A DNA stretch of 6,982 bases from Pseudomonadota bacterium (GTDB taxonomy: Bacteria > Pseudomonadota > Alphaproteobacteria > Rhizobiales > Devosiaceae): NCBI GenBank assembly GCA_023437755.1, contig JAEZFJ010000066.1, positions 1-6,982 on the forward strand, in the 5' to 3' direction. The translations under genes and the position numbers were made by a program. Positions 1 through 6,061 of this stretch are shown one piece after another; position 1 is the stretch's first letter; each line of letters opens with the position of its first letter. A model generated the notes under the pieces. That model had not been told where the DNA came from. It was given only the letters and a program-made list of their open reading frames with translations, and did no database searches.

Positions 1-861
1 CGTCGGCGAGGGCAACGATGCGGGCCTCGACCGGGATGTCGGTGCCCGACAGGCGATCGGGATAGCCAGTGCCGTCCAGCGCTCGTGGTGGCTCTGGGCG
101 ATCAGTTCGGCGGTGCGGATCAGCTCCGAGGTGCCGCTTTCAAGGATGCGGGCGCCGATGGTCACGTGCTCGCGCATGATGTCCATCTCCTCGGGCGTGA
201 GTTTGCCAGGCTTGGACAGAATGGCGTCGGCGCTGCCGCTCTTGCCGATGTCGTGCAGCGGGGCGGCAAGGTAGATCGTCCGGCAGCGCTGCGGCGAAAG
301 CCCGATGCCTTCGGCAATGAGCTGGCTGATCTGCGCGACCCGCGAGACATGGCCGCCGGTGTCGCCGTCGCGATATTCGATGGCGCGGGCGAGGCGCCAG
401 ATCACTTCTTCCTCGCGGGCAAGCAGATGGGCGGTGGCACGCTCCACTTCGCGCGCCAGCCAGTTGGCGCGGTCGGCGAGTTCCACCTGTGCGCGGCGCA
501 GGGCGAGGAGATTGGCAACGCGCGCCTGCAGCTCGGTGGGGTCGAAGGGCTTGTTGAGGAAGTCGGACGCTCCGGCGCGGATGGCCTCGATCCGGATCTC
601 CTTGGCCGCATCCGAGGTCACCATGATGATGGGCACGAGGCTGTATTCGGTGCGGCCGCGCAGGGCGGCGGTGAAGGCGACGCCGTCCATCTCGGGCATG
701 ACGTGATCGACCACGACGAGGTCGTATTGCTGCTCGGCGCAACGCTCGAGCCCCTCGCGGGGGCTGAGGCAGAGGTCGATCTCGGCCGCCGCCATGTCGC
801 TCAGGATGGACCCGATCAGGGCAAGGCTCGACCTGCTGTCGTCGACTACGAGCAGCCGCAT
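1..861 (-). pseudogene. Response regulator with REC and HD-GYP domains, frameshifted and cut by the left edge
   Basis: Predicted cytoplasmic two-component regulator whose output would be hydrolysis of cyclic di-GMP (RpfG-like architecture). I translated it by hand from the ATG at 861-859. The receiver domain covers about residues 1-120, with acidic residues D7 and D8, phospho-acceptor D52 (in VVVDHVMPEMDG), T82 and K104 (NKPF). A short linker helix leads to the HD-GYP domain from about residue 150, with GGHVSRV (H171), the HD pair H203-D204 in PLHDIGK, H232, and HHER at 258-261. After W262 (codon at 78-76) the frame fails. Read straight on, the GYP motif is lost and the frame stays open to the edge. 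Adding one base in the C pair at 76-77 restores DGTGYPDRLSGT and the following VEARIVALAD, as the family predicts. The fault is either a sequencing or assembly indel, or a real mutation that removes the catalytic core. Ser208 follows HDIGK where Ile or Val is usual. AAGGAG lies 9 bases before the start. The gene begins 58 bases after the ribokinase stop on the same strand, so co-transcription is possible. Confidence 0.9.
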
Positions 862-870
862 GCGGCGTGG

Positions 871-876
871 CTCCTT
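871..876 (-). promoter_or_regulatory. Ribosome binding site of the HD-GYP regulator
   Basis: The minus strand reads AAGGAG, nine bases before the ATG at 861. It fixes the start of the receiver domain at MRLLVVDD, which is the normal N-terminus of a receiver fold. Confidence 0.7.
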
Positions 877-886
877 CGAATCATCG

Positions 887-902
887 TGGTCCGACTAGAC
901 CA
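887..902. repeat. Short inverted repeat between ribokinase and the HD-GYP regulator
   Basis: Arms TGGTC (887-891) and GACCA (898-902) flank a 6-base centre. It lies in the 58-base gap upstream of the HD-GYP gene. The stem is only 5 bp and no T run follows, so it is a poor terminator. It could be a small operator or chance. Confidence 0.2.
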
Positions 903-919
903 GCGCGGGTTTGCCCCCG

Positions 920-1810
920 TCAATCAAGGACAGGAACATCGGCGCCATAGGGGATGGATGGTTGGGCACCGGGGCGGGTGCAGGCGAGGCTCGCTGCAGC
1001 TGCCGCACGGGTGGCGGCGCGCTCGATGGTGTCGCCGGCCGCAAGACCGGCAGCGAGATAGCCGCAGAAGGTGTCGCCGGCGCCAACGGTATCCACGACC
1101 TCGACCGGCAGGGAGGGGATGCTGAGAACGGTGCCGTCCACGGCAATGCGGACGCCGGCGGCGCCGAGGGTGACCACGACGATCTGCCTGGACGCGGCGG
1201 CGCGCTCCAGCATGGCAGCCTCCAGACGTTCGCCGAACTCGCCGACCAAGAGGGCGAACTCGGTTTCGTTGGCGATGAGGATGTCGGCGTCACCGGCAAG
1301 GGCGGCGGTTTCGGCCACGAAGGGGGCGATGTTGAGCAGGGTGCGGACGCCCTGCGCCCGGGCGAGGTCGAGGGCGCGGCGGTTGGTTGCCATGGGGATT
1401 TCCTGCTGCAGGACCAGGACGTCGCCGCTGCTGCGATTGGACAGGGCGGCCTCGGCGGCGGTGGTGTCGACGTCGGCGTTGGCGCCCGGCAGCACGGCGA
1501 TGACGTTTTCGCCGGCTTCGTCCACCAGGATCATGGCGATGCCGGTGTGGGCGGTGGTGCGGCGGACGCCATCGAGGTCGACGCCATCCTTTTGCAGGAG
1601 TTCGAGCGCTGCGGGAGCGAAGGCGTCTTCCCCGACGGCGGAGAAGAACCGGACCTCGGCACCGGCGCGGCGGGCGGCGAGTGCCTGGTTGGCGCCCTTG
1701 CCTCCGGGAGCGGTCGAGAAGGTGTGTCCCGATACGGTTTCGCCGGGCCGGGGGAGGCGGGTCACGGTGCCGATCTGGTCGAGATTGGTGGAGCCGAGGA
1801 CGATGAGCAT
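920..1810 (-). CDS. rbsK: Ribokinase (PfkB family)
   Basis: Cytoplasmic sugar kinase predicted to convert D-ribose and ATP to ribose 5-phosphate, feeding the pentose phosphate pathway and PRPP synthesis. The 296 residues are close to the usual ribokinase length of about 300. The N-terminus MLIVLGSTNLDQIG carries the substrate-contacting N-x-D. The first PfkB signature region is APGGKGANQALAA (35-47). An NETE motif lies at 181-184. The second signature DTVGAGDTFCGYL (240-252) contains the probable catalytic base D246. The start is the ATG at 1810-1808, with MLIVLGS matching family N-termini, but only a weak Shine-Dalgarno (ACGGG) precedes it. The gene is divergent from the nucleoside hydrolase at 1975, whose reaction releases ribose, so a role in nucleoside-ribose salvage is inferred. 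No ribose transporter genes are visible. Related PfkB sugar kinases such as deoxyribokinase cannot be wholly excluded, but the GGKGANQA and AGDTF features favour ribokinase. Confidence 0.93.
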   Translation of the reverse strand: MLIVLGSTNLDQIGTVTRLPRPGETVSGHTFSTAPGGKGANQALAARRAGAEVRFFSAVGEDAFAPAALELLQKDGVDLDGVRRTTAHTGIAMILVDEAGENVIAVLPGANADVDTTAAEAALSNRSSGDVLVLQQEIPMATNRRALDLARAQGVRTLLNIAPFVAETAALAGDADILIANETEFALLVGEFGERLEAAMLERAAASRQIVVVTLGAAGVRIAVDGTVLSIPSLPVEVVDTVGAGDTFCGYLAAGLAAGDTIERAATRAAAAASLACTRPGAQPSIPYGADVPVLD

Positions 1811-1847
1811 GCGATTACCCGTGGCGGTGGGCCGGCGCCCGTTGGTC

Positions 1848-1876
1848 TTGACGGAGTGCGGGGTTCATGATTGCTG
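1848..1876 (+). promoter_or_regulatory. Weak candidate promoter for the nucleoside hydrolase
   Basis: TTGACG at 1848-1853 is a good alphaproteobacterial -35 hexamer. The positions expected for a -10 element (around 1870-1876) hold only poor matches (ATTGCT or TTGCTG). It lies about 100 bases before the ATG at 1975. Reported because the -35 match is good; the -10 is not convincing. Confidence 0.22.
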
Positions 1877-1882
1877 CGCGGC

Positions 1883-1901
1883 TGACCGGCGCGATCGGTT
1901 A
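1883..1901. promoter_or_regulatory. Imperfect palindrome in the rbsK / nucleoside hydrolase divergent region, possible operator
   Basis: Arms TGACCG (1883-1888) and CGGTTA (1896-1901) pair at 5 of 6 positions around a 7-base GC-rich centre, giving a 19-bp element. It sits in the 164-base region between the two divergent starts, where a repressor could control both genes. No regulator gene is next to it within the window. The evidence is symmetry and position only. Confidence 0.25.
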
Positions 1902-1964
1902 CCCTCCCCCGCGCTTCTTCTGACATCGGCAGTGCGCCGCCGCAATGGGCGGCACCTGCGCAAT

Positions 1965-1968
1965 GAGG
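1965..1968 (+). promoter_or_regulatory. Ribosome binding site that decides the nucleoside hydrolase start
   Basis: GAGG lies 6 bases before the ATG at 1975. This supports starting at MKVIFDTDPG rather than at an in-frame ATG at 1945, which would add ten residues unlike the family. Confidence 0.6.
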
Positions 1969-1974
1969 CTTTGC

Positions 1975-2916
1975 ATGAAAGTCATCTTCGACACCGATCC
2001 GGGCATCGACGACGCCATGGCGCTGCTCTACCTGAGCAAGCTGCCTGAAGTCGAACTGCTTGGGATCACCACCGTGGTTGGCAATGCCGACATCAACGGC
2101 ACCACCCGCAACGCGCTTTTCCTCAGGGAGCGCTTCGGCATTTCGGCACCGGTGATCCGCGGCGCCGGCGAGACCCTCGACGGGGTCGCAAAGCCCCCGG
2201 CAGATGCGGTGCATGGCGCAAACGGGCTGGGCGACGTGCTGCTGCCGATGATCGACGAAACGACGCTGCGCCCGGGTACGGCGAGCGACTTCATCATCAA
2301 AACGCTGCGCGCGCATCCGGGCGAGGTGACGATCGTTGCCGTTGGGCGCATGACCAACCTGGCGCTGGCGCTGCGCAAGGATCCGGCGGTCGCCAAGCTC
2401 GCCAAGGCCGTGGTGATTATGGGCGGTGCCTTCGGCTACAAGGGACGGCTCGGCAACATCACGCCGGCGGCGGAAGCCAACATTCATGGCGATCCCGTCG
2501 CGGCCGACGAGGTGTTCGGCGCGGCGTGGCCTGTGGTCGCCGTCGGTCTCGACGTGACGCACGAGATCGTGCTCAGCAACAGCTACCTTGCCGAACTTGG
2601 GCGCGATGGCGGCGAGAACGGGCAGCTCATTGCCGACATGTCGGCTTACTATGCGCGGTTCTACGGCGAGTTTCTCGGCATTGATGGCGTCGTGGGCCAC
2701 GACCTTCTGGCGGTGACCTACCTCGTGCATCCGGAATGGTTCACCACCCGGCTCGGGCCAGTAAGGGTGCTGACCGACGGCATCGCTGTCGGGCAGACGA
2801 TCCAGGCCGTCAACGATCGCCACCCGGCCTGGGCCGGCCGTCCGGCGCAGCTGGTTTGCACGGACATCGATGCGGACGCGGTGCTGGAGCACTATCGGGC
2901 AATCGTCACGGGGTGA
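1975..2916 (+). CDS. Inosine/uridine-preferring nucleoside hydrolase (IUNH family)
   Basis: Predicted to cleave the N-glycosidic bond of ribonucleosides, giving free base and ribose. The protein has 313 residues, the normal family length. The N-terminal Ca2+/ribose-binding signature DTDPGIDDAM occupies residues 6-15, with D8, D12 and D13 as the expected ligands. N37 in TTVVGN, H80 in VHGANGLG, E167 and N169 in AEANIHGDP, and the late pair H242-D243 in VVGHDLLA match the conserved ribose-binding and catalytic positions of this fold. No essential residue appears to be missing. I chose the ATG at 1975 because of GAGG six bases upstream and because the hydrolase signature normally sits at the extreme N-terminus. 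It is divergent from rbsK across 164 bases, and the next gene on its strand begins 21 bases after its stop, so it may lead a plus-strand operon. The sequence does not tell purine from pyrimidine preference, so I give no specific symbol. Confidence 0.93.
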   Translation: MKVIFDTDPGIDDAMALLYLSKLPEVELLGITTVVGNADINGTTRNALFLRERFGISAPVIRGAGETLDGVAKPPADAVHGANGLGDVLLPMIDETTLRPGTASDFIIKTLRAHPGEVTIVAVGRMTNLALALRKDPAVAKLAKAVVIMGGAFGYKGRLGNITPAAEANIHGDPVAADEVFGAAWPVVAVGLDVTHEIVLSNSYLAELGRDGGENGQLIADMSAYYARFYGEFLGIDGVVGHDLLAVTYLVHPEWFTTRLGPVRVLTDGIAVGQTIQAVNDRHPAWAGRPAQLVCTDIDADAVLEHYRAIVTG

Positions 2917-2921
2917 CGCCC

Positions 2922-2927
2922 AGGAGG
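2922..2927 (+). promoter_or_regulatory. Strong Shine-Dalgarno that favours a GTG start for the next gene
   Basis: AGGAGG lies ten bases before the GTG at 2938. The ten codons after that GTG all end in G or C, like coding sequence in this genome. The competing ATG at 2971 has only GGAG at 2964-2967, three bases away. Confidence 0.55.
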
Positions 2928-2937
2928 CCATTCTGTA

Positions 2938-3576
2938 GTGTCGCCGGAGTGGCGGCACGCGGTGGAGAACATGGCAGACTACATCTATCGTGAAGCCAAG
3001 GGAGCCGGTGCCGGCTCGCCGCTGTTTTTGGTCTTTCATGGCACCGGCGGGGACGAGAACCAGTTTTTCGAACTGGCGGGACATTTGCTGCCGGGGAGCC
3101 GGATCATTGCCCCTCGTGGCGATGTGAGCGAGGGCGGCGCCCTGCGCTACTTCCGGCGGACCGGCGAAGGCGTCTACGACATGGCGGACCTGGCGCGCCG
3201 GACTGAAGCCATGGCAACGTTCGTGGCGGCGCGGAAGGCGGAGGGCGACGGACCGGTGCTGGGCCTGGGCTACTCCAACGGCGCCAACATTCTTGCCTCG
3301 GTTCAGTTCGCATCACCGAGCCTGTTCAACGCCACCGTGCTGATGCACCCGCTGATCCCGTTTGCACCGCCCGCCGTCGACTTCACCGGACGGCAGGTGC
3401 TGATCACGGCCGGGCGCCGGGATCCCATGGCACCGGCGCCGGTGACGGAAAGCCTGAGCCAGTATTTTGCGGCGCAAGGGGCCGAGGTAGAGACGCTGTG
3501 GCACGAGGGTGGGCATGAACTTCGTCCCGAAGAACTCCGCCGCGCGCAGGAGTTCCTGGGTCGCGCTGCCTCCTGA
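2938..3576 (+). CDS. Alpha/beta-hydrolase of the phospholipase/carboxylesterase (MhqD-like) family
   Basis: Predicted soluble serine esterase of about 212 residues, the usual size of this small-hydrolase family. Counting from the GTG at 2938, the oxyanion-hole motif HGTGGDENQFF is at 34-44 and the APRGDVSEGG segment at 58-67. RRTGEGVYDMADL follows. The nucleophile S113 is in GLGYSNGAN, D162 in AGRRDPM, and H193 in WHEGGHEL. The Ser-Asp-His triad is complete. There is no signal peptide. Members near this family have been linked to quinone or aromatic-compound stress and to general carboxylesterase activity; the substrate here is unknown. An ATG at 2971 would give MADYIYREAKG, close to the usual family N-terminus, and is a reasonable alternative start. 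The gene starts 21 bases after the nucleoside hydrolase stop and ends 27 bases before the lipase-like gene, so it probably sits within one transcript. Confidence 0.88.
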   Translation: MSPEWRHAVENMADYIYREAKGAGAGSPLFLVFHGTGGDENQFFELAGHLLPGSRIIAPRGDVSEGGALRYFRRTGEGVYDMADLARRTEAMATFVAARKAEGDGPVLGLGYSNGANILASVQFASPSLFNATVLMHPLIPFAPPAVDFTGRQVLITAGRRDPMAPAPVTESLSQYFAAQGAEVETLWHEGGHELRPEELRRAQEFLGRAAS

Positions 3577-3603
3577 TTTACCCTGCGGTCCCGCCTGTGG
3601 TAA

Positions 3604-4582
3604 TTGGTCGCGCTGACAGCAGCGGGGCAGCAGGTGCTGACGGACATCGATTTCGTCGCCATAGCGACTGAGGTGGCCTACCAGAACCTCCGCGAGGACG
3701 GGGTGATTGCGCAACTGCCCGGCTTCGCAGTCGACCGGGTGTTTGCCTGCGCGGTCAGCCAGACCGGCTTCGAGGCCGTGCCCTTCGTGAACCATCCCGC
3801 TCAGAAGCTGATCATGGCGCTGCGAGGCAGCGACACCGCCGTCGACTTCGTCGCCAACGCCAATCTCGGCGTTGCCCAGTATCTCGCCAACCGTGATGTC
3901 ATCCTGTCCTTTTGTTGGCAGCTACATCGCCACCTATGCCGTGGTGGTGGCCGGGCATAGCCTTGGCGGCGGACTGGCACAGTACCTGGCCTACGACATG
4001 GCGCTGCGTTTCCCCGAGCGGCGTGACCGGATCATCCTGCAGACCCAGAACGGGTTCGGCGGGATCCTGGGGATCACCCGCATCCATGGGGGCTATGAGC
4101 CGGAGGTGCTCTCGGGTGTGACGGTGCGCAATTATCGACACCCGGACGATCCAGTGTCCCGCATTGGCGGGCAGGCCGGCGGCCATGTGCTCACCATCGT
4201 CGACGGCAATCCGCTGGTGCATGACGGGCTGTTCTTCGCCCACGCGAATGCGCGTTTCCTGCCCCAGGCAAACCGGTCCATGTTCGAGGGCGCCCTACCG
4301 GGAGAGGGCCGGCCCATCGACCTCACGCGGACCATGCTGGAACTCGGCCCGGGGATCAGCGAGGCCTTGAGCTGTCTGATCAGCCGCGGCAATCTGCTGC
4401 CGGCGATCAGCCGGCTGTACCGGTTGATCCGGCAGTTGCCGGCAGAGGAGCGGGTGAGCGTGGTCTGTCTGCTGAACGAAGTGCTGCCGTTCCGGCGGTT
4501 GTGGCAGTTGAGCTTTGGCCGCTTGCTGCCGCGGCACCCCGCCAATGATGATTCGGCGGACCTGGAGGAGAAGGTGTCATGA
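3604..4582 (+). pseudogene. Lipase-like alpha/beta-hydrolase (GHSLGG motif), split by a frameshift
   Basis: Two overlapping reading frames together make one lipase-like protein. Frame one runs from a TTG at 3604 and carries the oxyanion-side motif KLIMALRGSDTAVDFVANAN (68-87), then NRDVILSF. Frame two resumes with VGSYIATY and the nucleophile motif GHSLGGGLAQYLAYD. Dropping one T from the run at 3910-3913 joins them into a 325-residue product with S119 as nucleophile. RHPDDPVSR probably holds the acid residue, and FFAHANARF probably the histidine. This resembles class 3 lipases and related DUF2974-type proteins. Without repair, frame one stops at 3960 with a short unrelated tail. The span from RGSD to GHSLGG is only about 42 residues, shorter than usual for class 3 lipases. 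No ATG start is available: TTG 3604 directly follows an in-frame TAA and has a poor ribosome site, and GTG 3634 is an alternative. There is no signal peptide. The gene overlaps the next by four bases (ATGA). Confidence 0.8.
4564..4570 (+). promoter_or_regulatory. Ribosome binding site of the DUF1311-DUF3298 gene, inside the lipase 3' end
   Basis: GGAGGAG lies eight bases before the ATG at 4579. That start overlaps the lipase stop as ATGA. The strong site supports the 4579 start and suggests translation is linked to the upstream gene. Confidence 0.65.
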
Positions 4583-5625
4583 TGCCGATGCGTGCGGTCC
4601 CCGTATTGCTGCTTGTTGGCGCTCTCTGGCCCGCGGTGGGCGTGTCGACCGTCACGGCTGCCAGTTTCGACTGCGGTGCGGCCGCTACCCCGTTCGAGCA
4701 TGCCATCTGCGACAGCGAGGAGCTCTCGCGCGCGGACGAGGTGCTGGCCAAGGCGTTCAATACCGCGCTGGGCGGGCTGACAAAGTCGGCCGAGAGCGCC
4801 TTGCGGGACGACCAGCGGGCGTGGCTGAGCTTTGCCCAGCGTGCCTGCACCGAAGACGCCGAGCCCATGCGCAGCGGCGCGTATGACGAGCGGGGTGTGT
4901 CCTGCCTCGTCGATGAGTTCAAGGCGCGAGCGCGGACGCTGGAACTGAGCCGGATGATCGACGGGCACCGGTTCGTTTTCGAGAGCGCCAATGCCGCGCT
5001 GCCGGATCCGCAGGAGGCGGCGGATCCTGAGTCGTACTGGAAGGTCGCGACCCACAAGGCGGCAGTGGCGCTGCTCGATGACGACGATCCGCTGGCGGAG
5101 GCGTTCAACGCCTTCACCCGTTCGGAGGCAGAGCCCTATTCCGACATTTATGCCGGGCGGGACCTTGCCGACTCCTCTGACACCTCGATGACACTGGCGG
5201 TGAAATCGACGGCGGGCACCAATCGTATCTCGCTGCGGCTCGAGACCTACTGGTTCGGCCATGGAGCGGCGCACGGCAATTACGCCGACACGTCCGTTCA
5301 TTACTTCGTTCCCGAGGAACGGGCGGTGGAAGCGGGCGACATCTTTGCCGGTGAGGGCTGGGAGGCAGTGCTGGTGGATGCCGCCTGGGCGGCGCTGCAG
5401 GACCAGCATGGGGAGTGGGTGCAGGTCGACTCCAAGGAAGATATCGCCGAGATCGTGGTCGATCCGGCGCGCTGGGACCTCGATGATGGCCATGACCTGG
5501 TCATCACCTTCCAGCCCTATGAGGTGGCCGCCTACGCCTATGGCGCACCCGAGATCCGGGTGCCGTGGCTGGAGCTCGAGGCGATCGCGGCCGAGAACCA
5601 GCAGACCATCCGCTACGGGTGGTGA
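4579..5625 (+). CDS. Secreted protein with LprI-like (DUF1311) and DUF3298 domains
   Basis: A 348-residue protein predicted to be exported. Residues 1-28 look like a Sec signal peptide: MMPMR, then a hydrophobic stretch ending VTAA. There is no lipobox. The LprI-like DUF1311 region (about 30-120) shows SFDCGAAATPFEHAICDSEELS, RDDQRAWLSFAQRAC and SCLVDEFKARARTL. Its four cysteines C32, C44, C90 and C109 are the usual spaced set for two disulfides. The C-terminal DUF3298 (RsiV-like) region spans about 205-335, with LETYWFGHGAAHGN and FQPYEVAAYAYGAPEIRVPW. The latter is the typical closing motif of the family. As established knowledge, LprI of Mycobacterium tuberculosis is reported to inhibit lysozyme, and the DUF3298-containing RsiV of Bacillus subtilis binds lysozyme. 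A periplasmic lysozyme-binding role here is therefore inference. Its ATG overlaps the lipase-like stop, so the two are probably co-translated. Its stop is three bases from the end of the convergent GNAT gene. Confidence 0.85.
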   Translation: MMPMRAVPVLLLVGALWPAVGVSTVTAASFDCGAAATPFEHAICDSEELSRADEVLAKAFNTALGGLTKSAESALRDDQRAWLSFAQRACTEDAEPMRSGAYDERGVSCLVDEFKARARTLELSRMIDGHRFVFESANAALPDPQEAADPESYWKVATHKAAVALLDDDDPLAEAFNAFTRSEAEPYSDIYAGRDLADSSDTSMTLAVKSTAGTNRISLRLETYWFGHGAAHGNYADTSVHYFVPEERAVEAGDIFAGEGWEAVLVDAAWAALQDQHGEWVQVDSKEDIAEIVVDPARWDLDDGHDLVITFQPYEVAAYAYGAPEIRVPWLELEAIAAENQQTIRYGW

Positions 5626-5628
5626 CGG

Positions 5629-5925
5629 TCAGGCCCGCAGGTCCGCCCATTCGGGGTGGCGGCGGAACTGGGCGACCACGTAGGAGCAGAGCGGGGTGAT
5701 CTTGAAACCCTGTTCGCGCGCGTCCTCGATGGCCTTGTTGACGAGGCGGGAGGCAATGCCCCGACCCTCGTAATCCGGTGGCACCCCGGTATGGTCGATG
5801 GTGATCGTGCCGTCGGCCGCCTTGCGGTAGGTCATCTCCGCCTCGTAGCCGGGGGCCAGGTGAATGACGTAGCGTCCACGGGTGGCGCCGTCCTCGCGCT
5901 GGACGGTGAGGTCTGTGTCGGTCAT
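5629..5925 (-). CDS. Small GNAT-fold N-acetyltransferase (YjdJ/COG2388 type)
   Basis: A 98-residue single-domain acetyltransferase-like protein of the short YjdJ group; its substrate is not known. Visible family marks are YEAEMTYRK (27-35), IDHTGVPPDYEGRGIASRLV (42-61) with the acetyl-CoA pyrophosphate loop EGRGIA, and the end KITPLCSYVVAQFRRHPEW (75-93) with conserved C80. The start MTDTDL at 5925 is chosen because AAGGA lies seven bases upstream and the length fits the family. The same frame is open upstream to 6423, but that extension is antisense to the aldolase. The gene is convergent with the DUF3298 gene, with three bases between the stops, and divergent from the aldolase gene. Confidence 0.88.
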   Translation of the reverse strand: MTDTDLTVQREDGATRGRYVIHLAPGYEAEMTYRKAADGTITIDHTGVPPDYEGRGIASRLVNKAIEDAREQGFKITPLCSYVVAQFRRHPEWADLRA

Positions 5926-5945
5926 GGCATGATCCTTTCCCCTGC

Positions 5946-5974
5946 AATATCGGCACGCGCCGGCGCCTCGGCAA
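5946..5974 (-). promoter_or_regulatory. Candidate sigma-70 promoter of the GNAT gene
   Basis: On the minus strand TTGCCG (5974-5969) and GATATT (5951-5946) are separated by exactly 17 bases. Each hexamer matches consensus at 4 of 6 positions. The predicted transcript would start near 5939, leaving a leader of only about 14 bases that begins at the ribosome binding site. That is tight but possible. Confidence 0.33.
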
Positions 5975-6050
5975 GATGGCCGTGTCATGCTGCAAACGGG
6001 CTTGCGCGCTGCCCGTTGCCGCCCTAACCGTTCTGGCAACCGAAACCCGC

Positions 6051-6055
6051 GAGGA
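6051..6055 (+). promoter_or_regulatory. Ribosome binding site that decides the aldolase start
   Basis: GAGGA lies six bases before the ATG at 6062. It supports that start over an in-frame ATG at 5987, which would add 25 residues with no resemblance to the aldolase N-terminus. Confidence 0.65.
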
Positions 6056-6061
6056 CCGACC

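Noticed and set aside
904..919. CGGG and CCCG arms after the ribokinase stop as a terminator
   Set aside because: The stem is about four base pairs with no T run; too weak to call.
85..1125. A 346-codon open frame on the plus strand
   Set aside because: It is antisense to the HD-GYP and ribokinase genes, with low-complexity Gly/Ala/Arg-rich translation and no recognisable motif. Long antisense frames are expected at this GC content.
1945..1974. Upstream in-frame ATG for the nucleoside hydrolase
   Set aside because: The extra residues MGGTCAMRLC precede a signature that is normally N-terminal, and a good ribosome site fits the ATG at 1975.
1762..3084. A 440-codon open frame on the minus strand
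   Set aside because: It lies opposite the nucleoside hydrolase, whose catalytic motifs are all visible on the plus strand. The translation is rich in His, Arg and Ala and has no domain.
4132..5493. A 453-codon open frame on the minus strand
   Set aside because: It is antisense to the lipase-like and DUF3298 genes; no motif, and its codon third positions do not show the genome's pattern.
6002..6030. TTGCGC and TAACCG 17 bases apart as an eda promoter
   Set aside because: The -10 hexamer matches consensus at only two positions.
5987..6061. Upstream in-frame ATG for KDPG aldolase
   Set aside because: The extension is Arg-rich and unlike the family, and GAGGA sits at the right distance from 6062.
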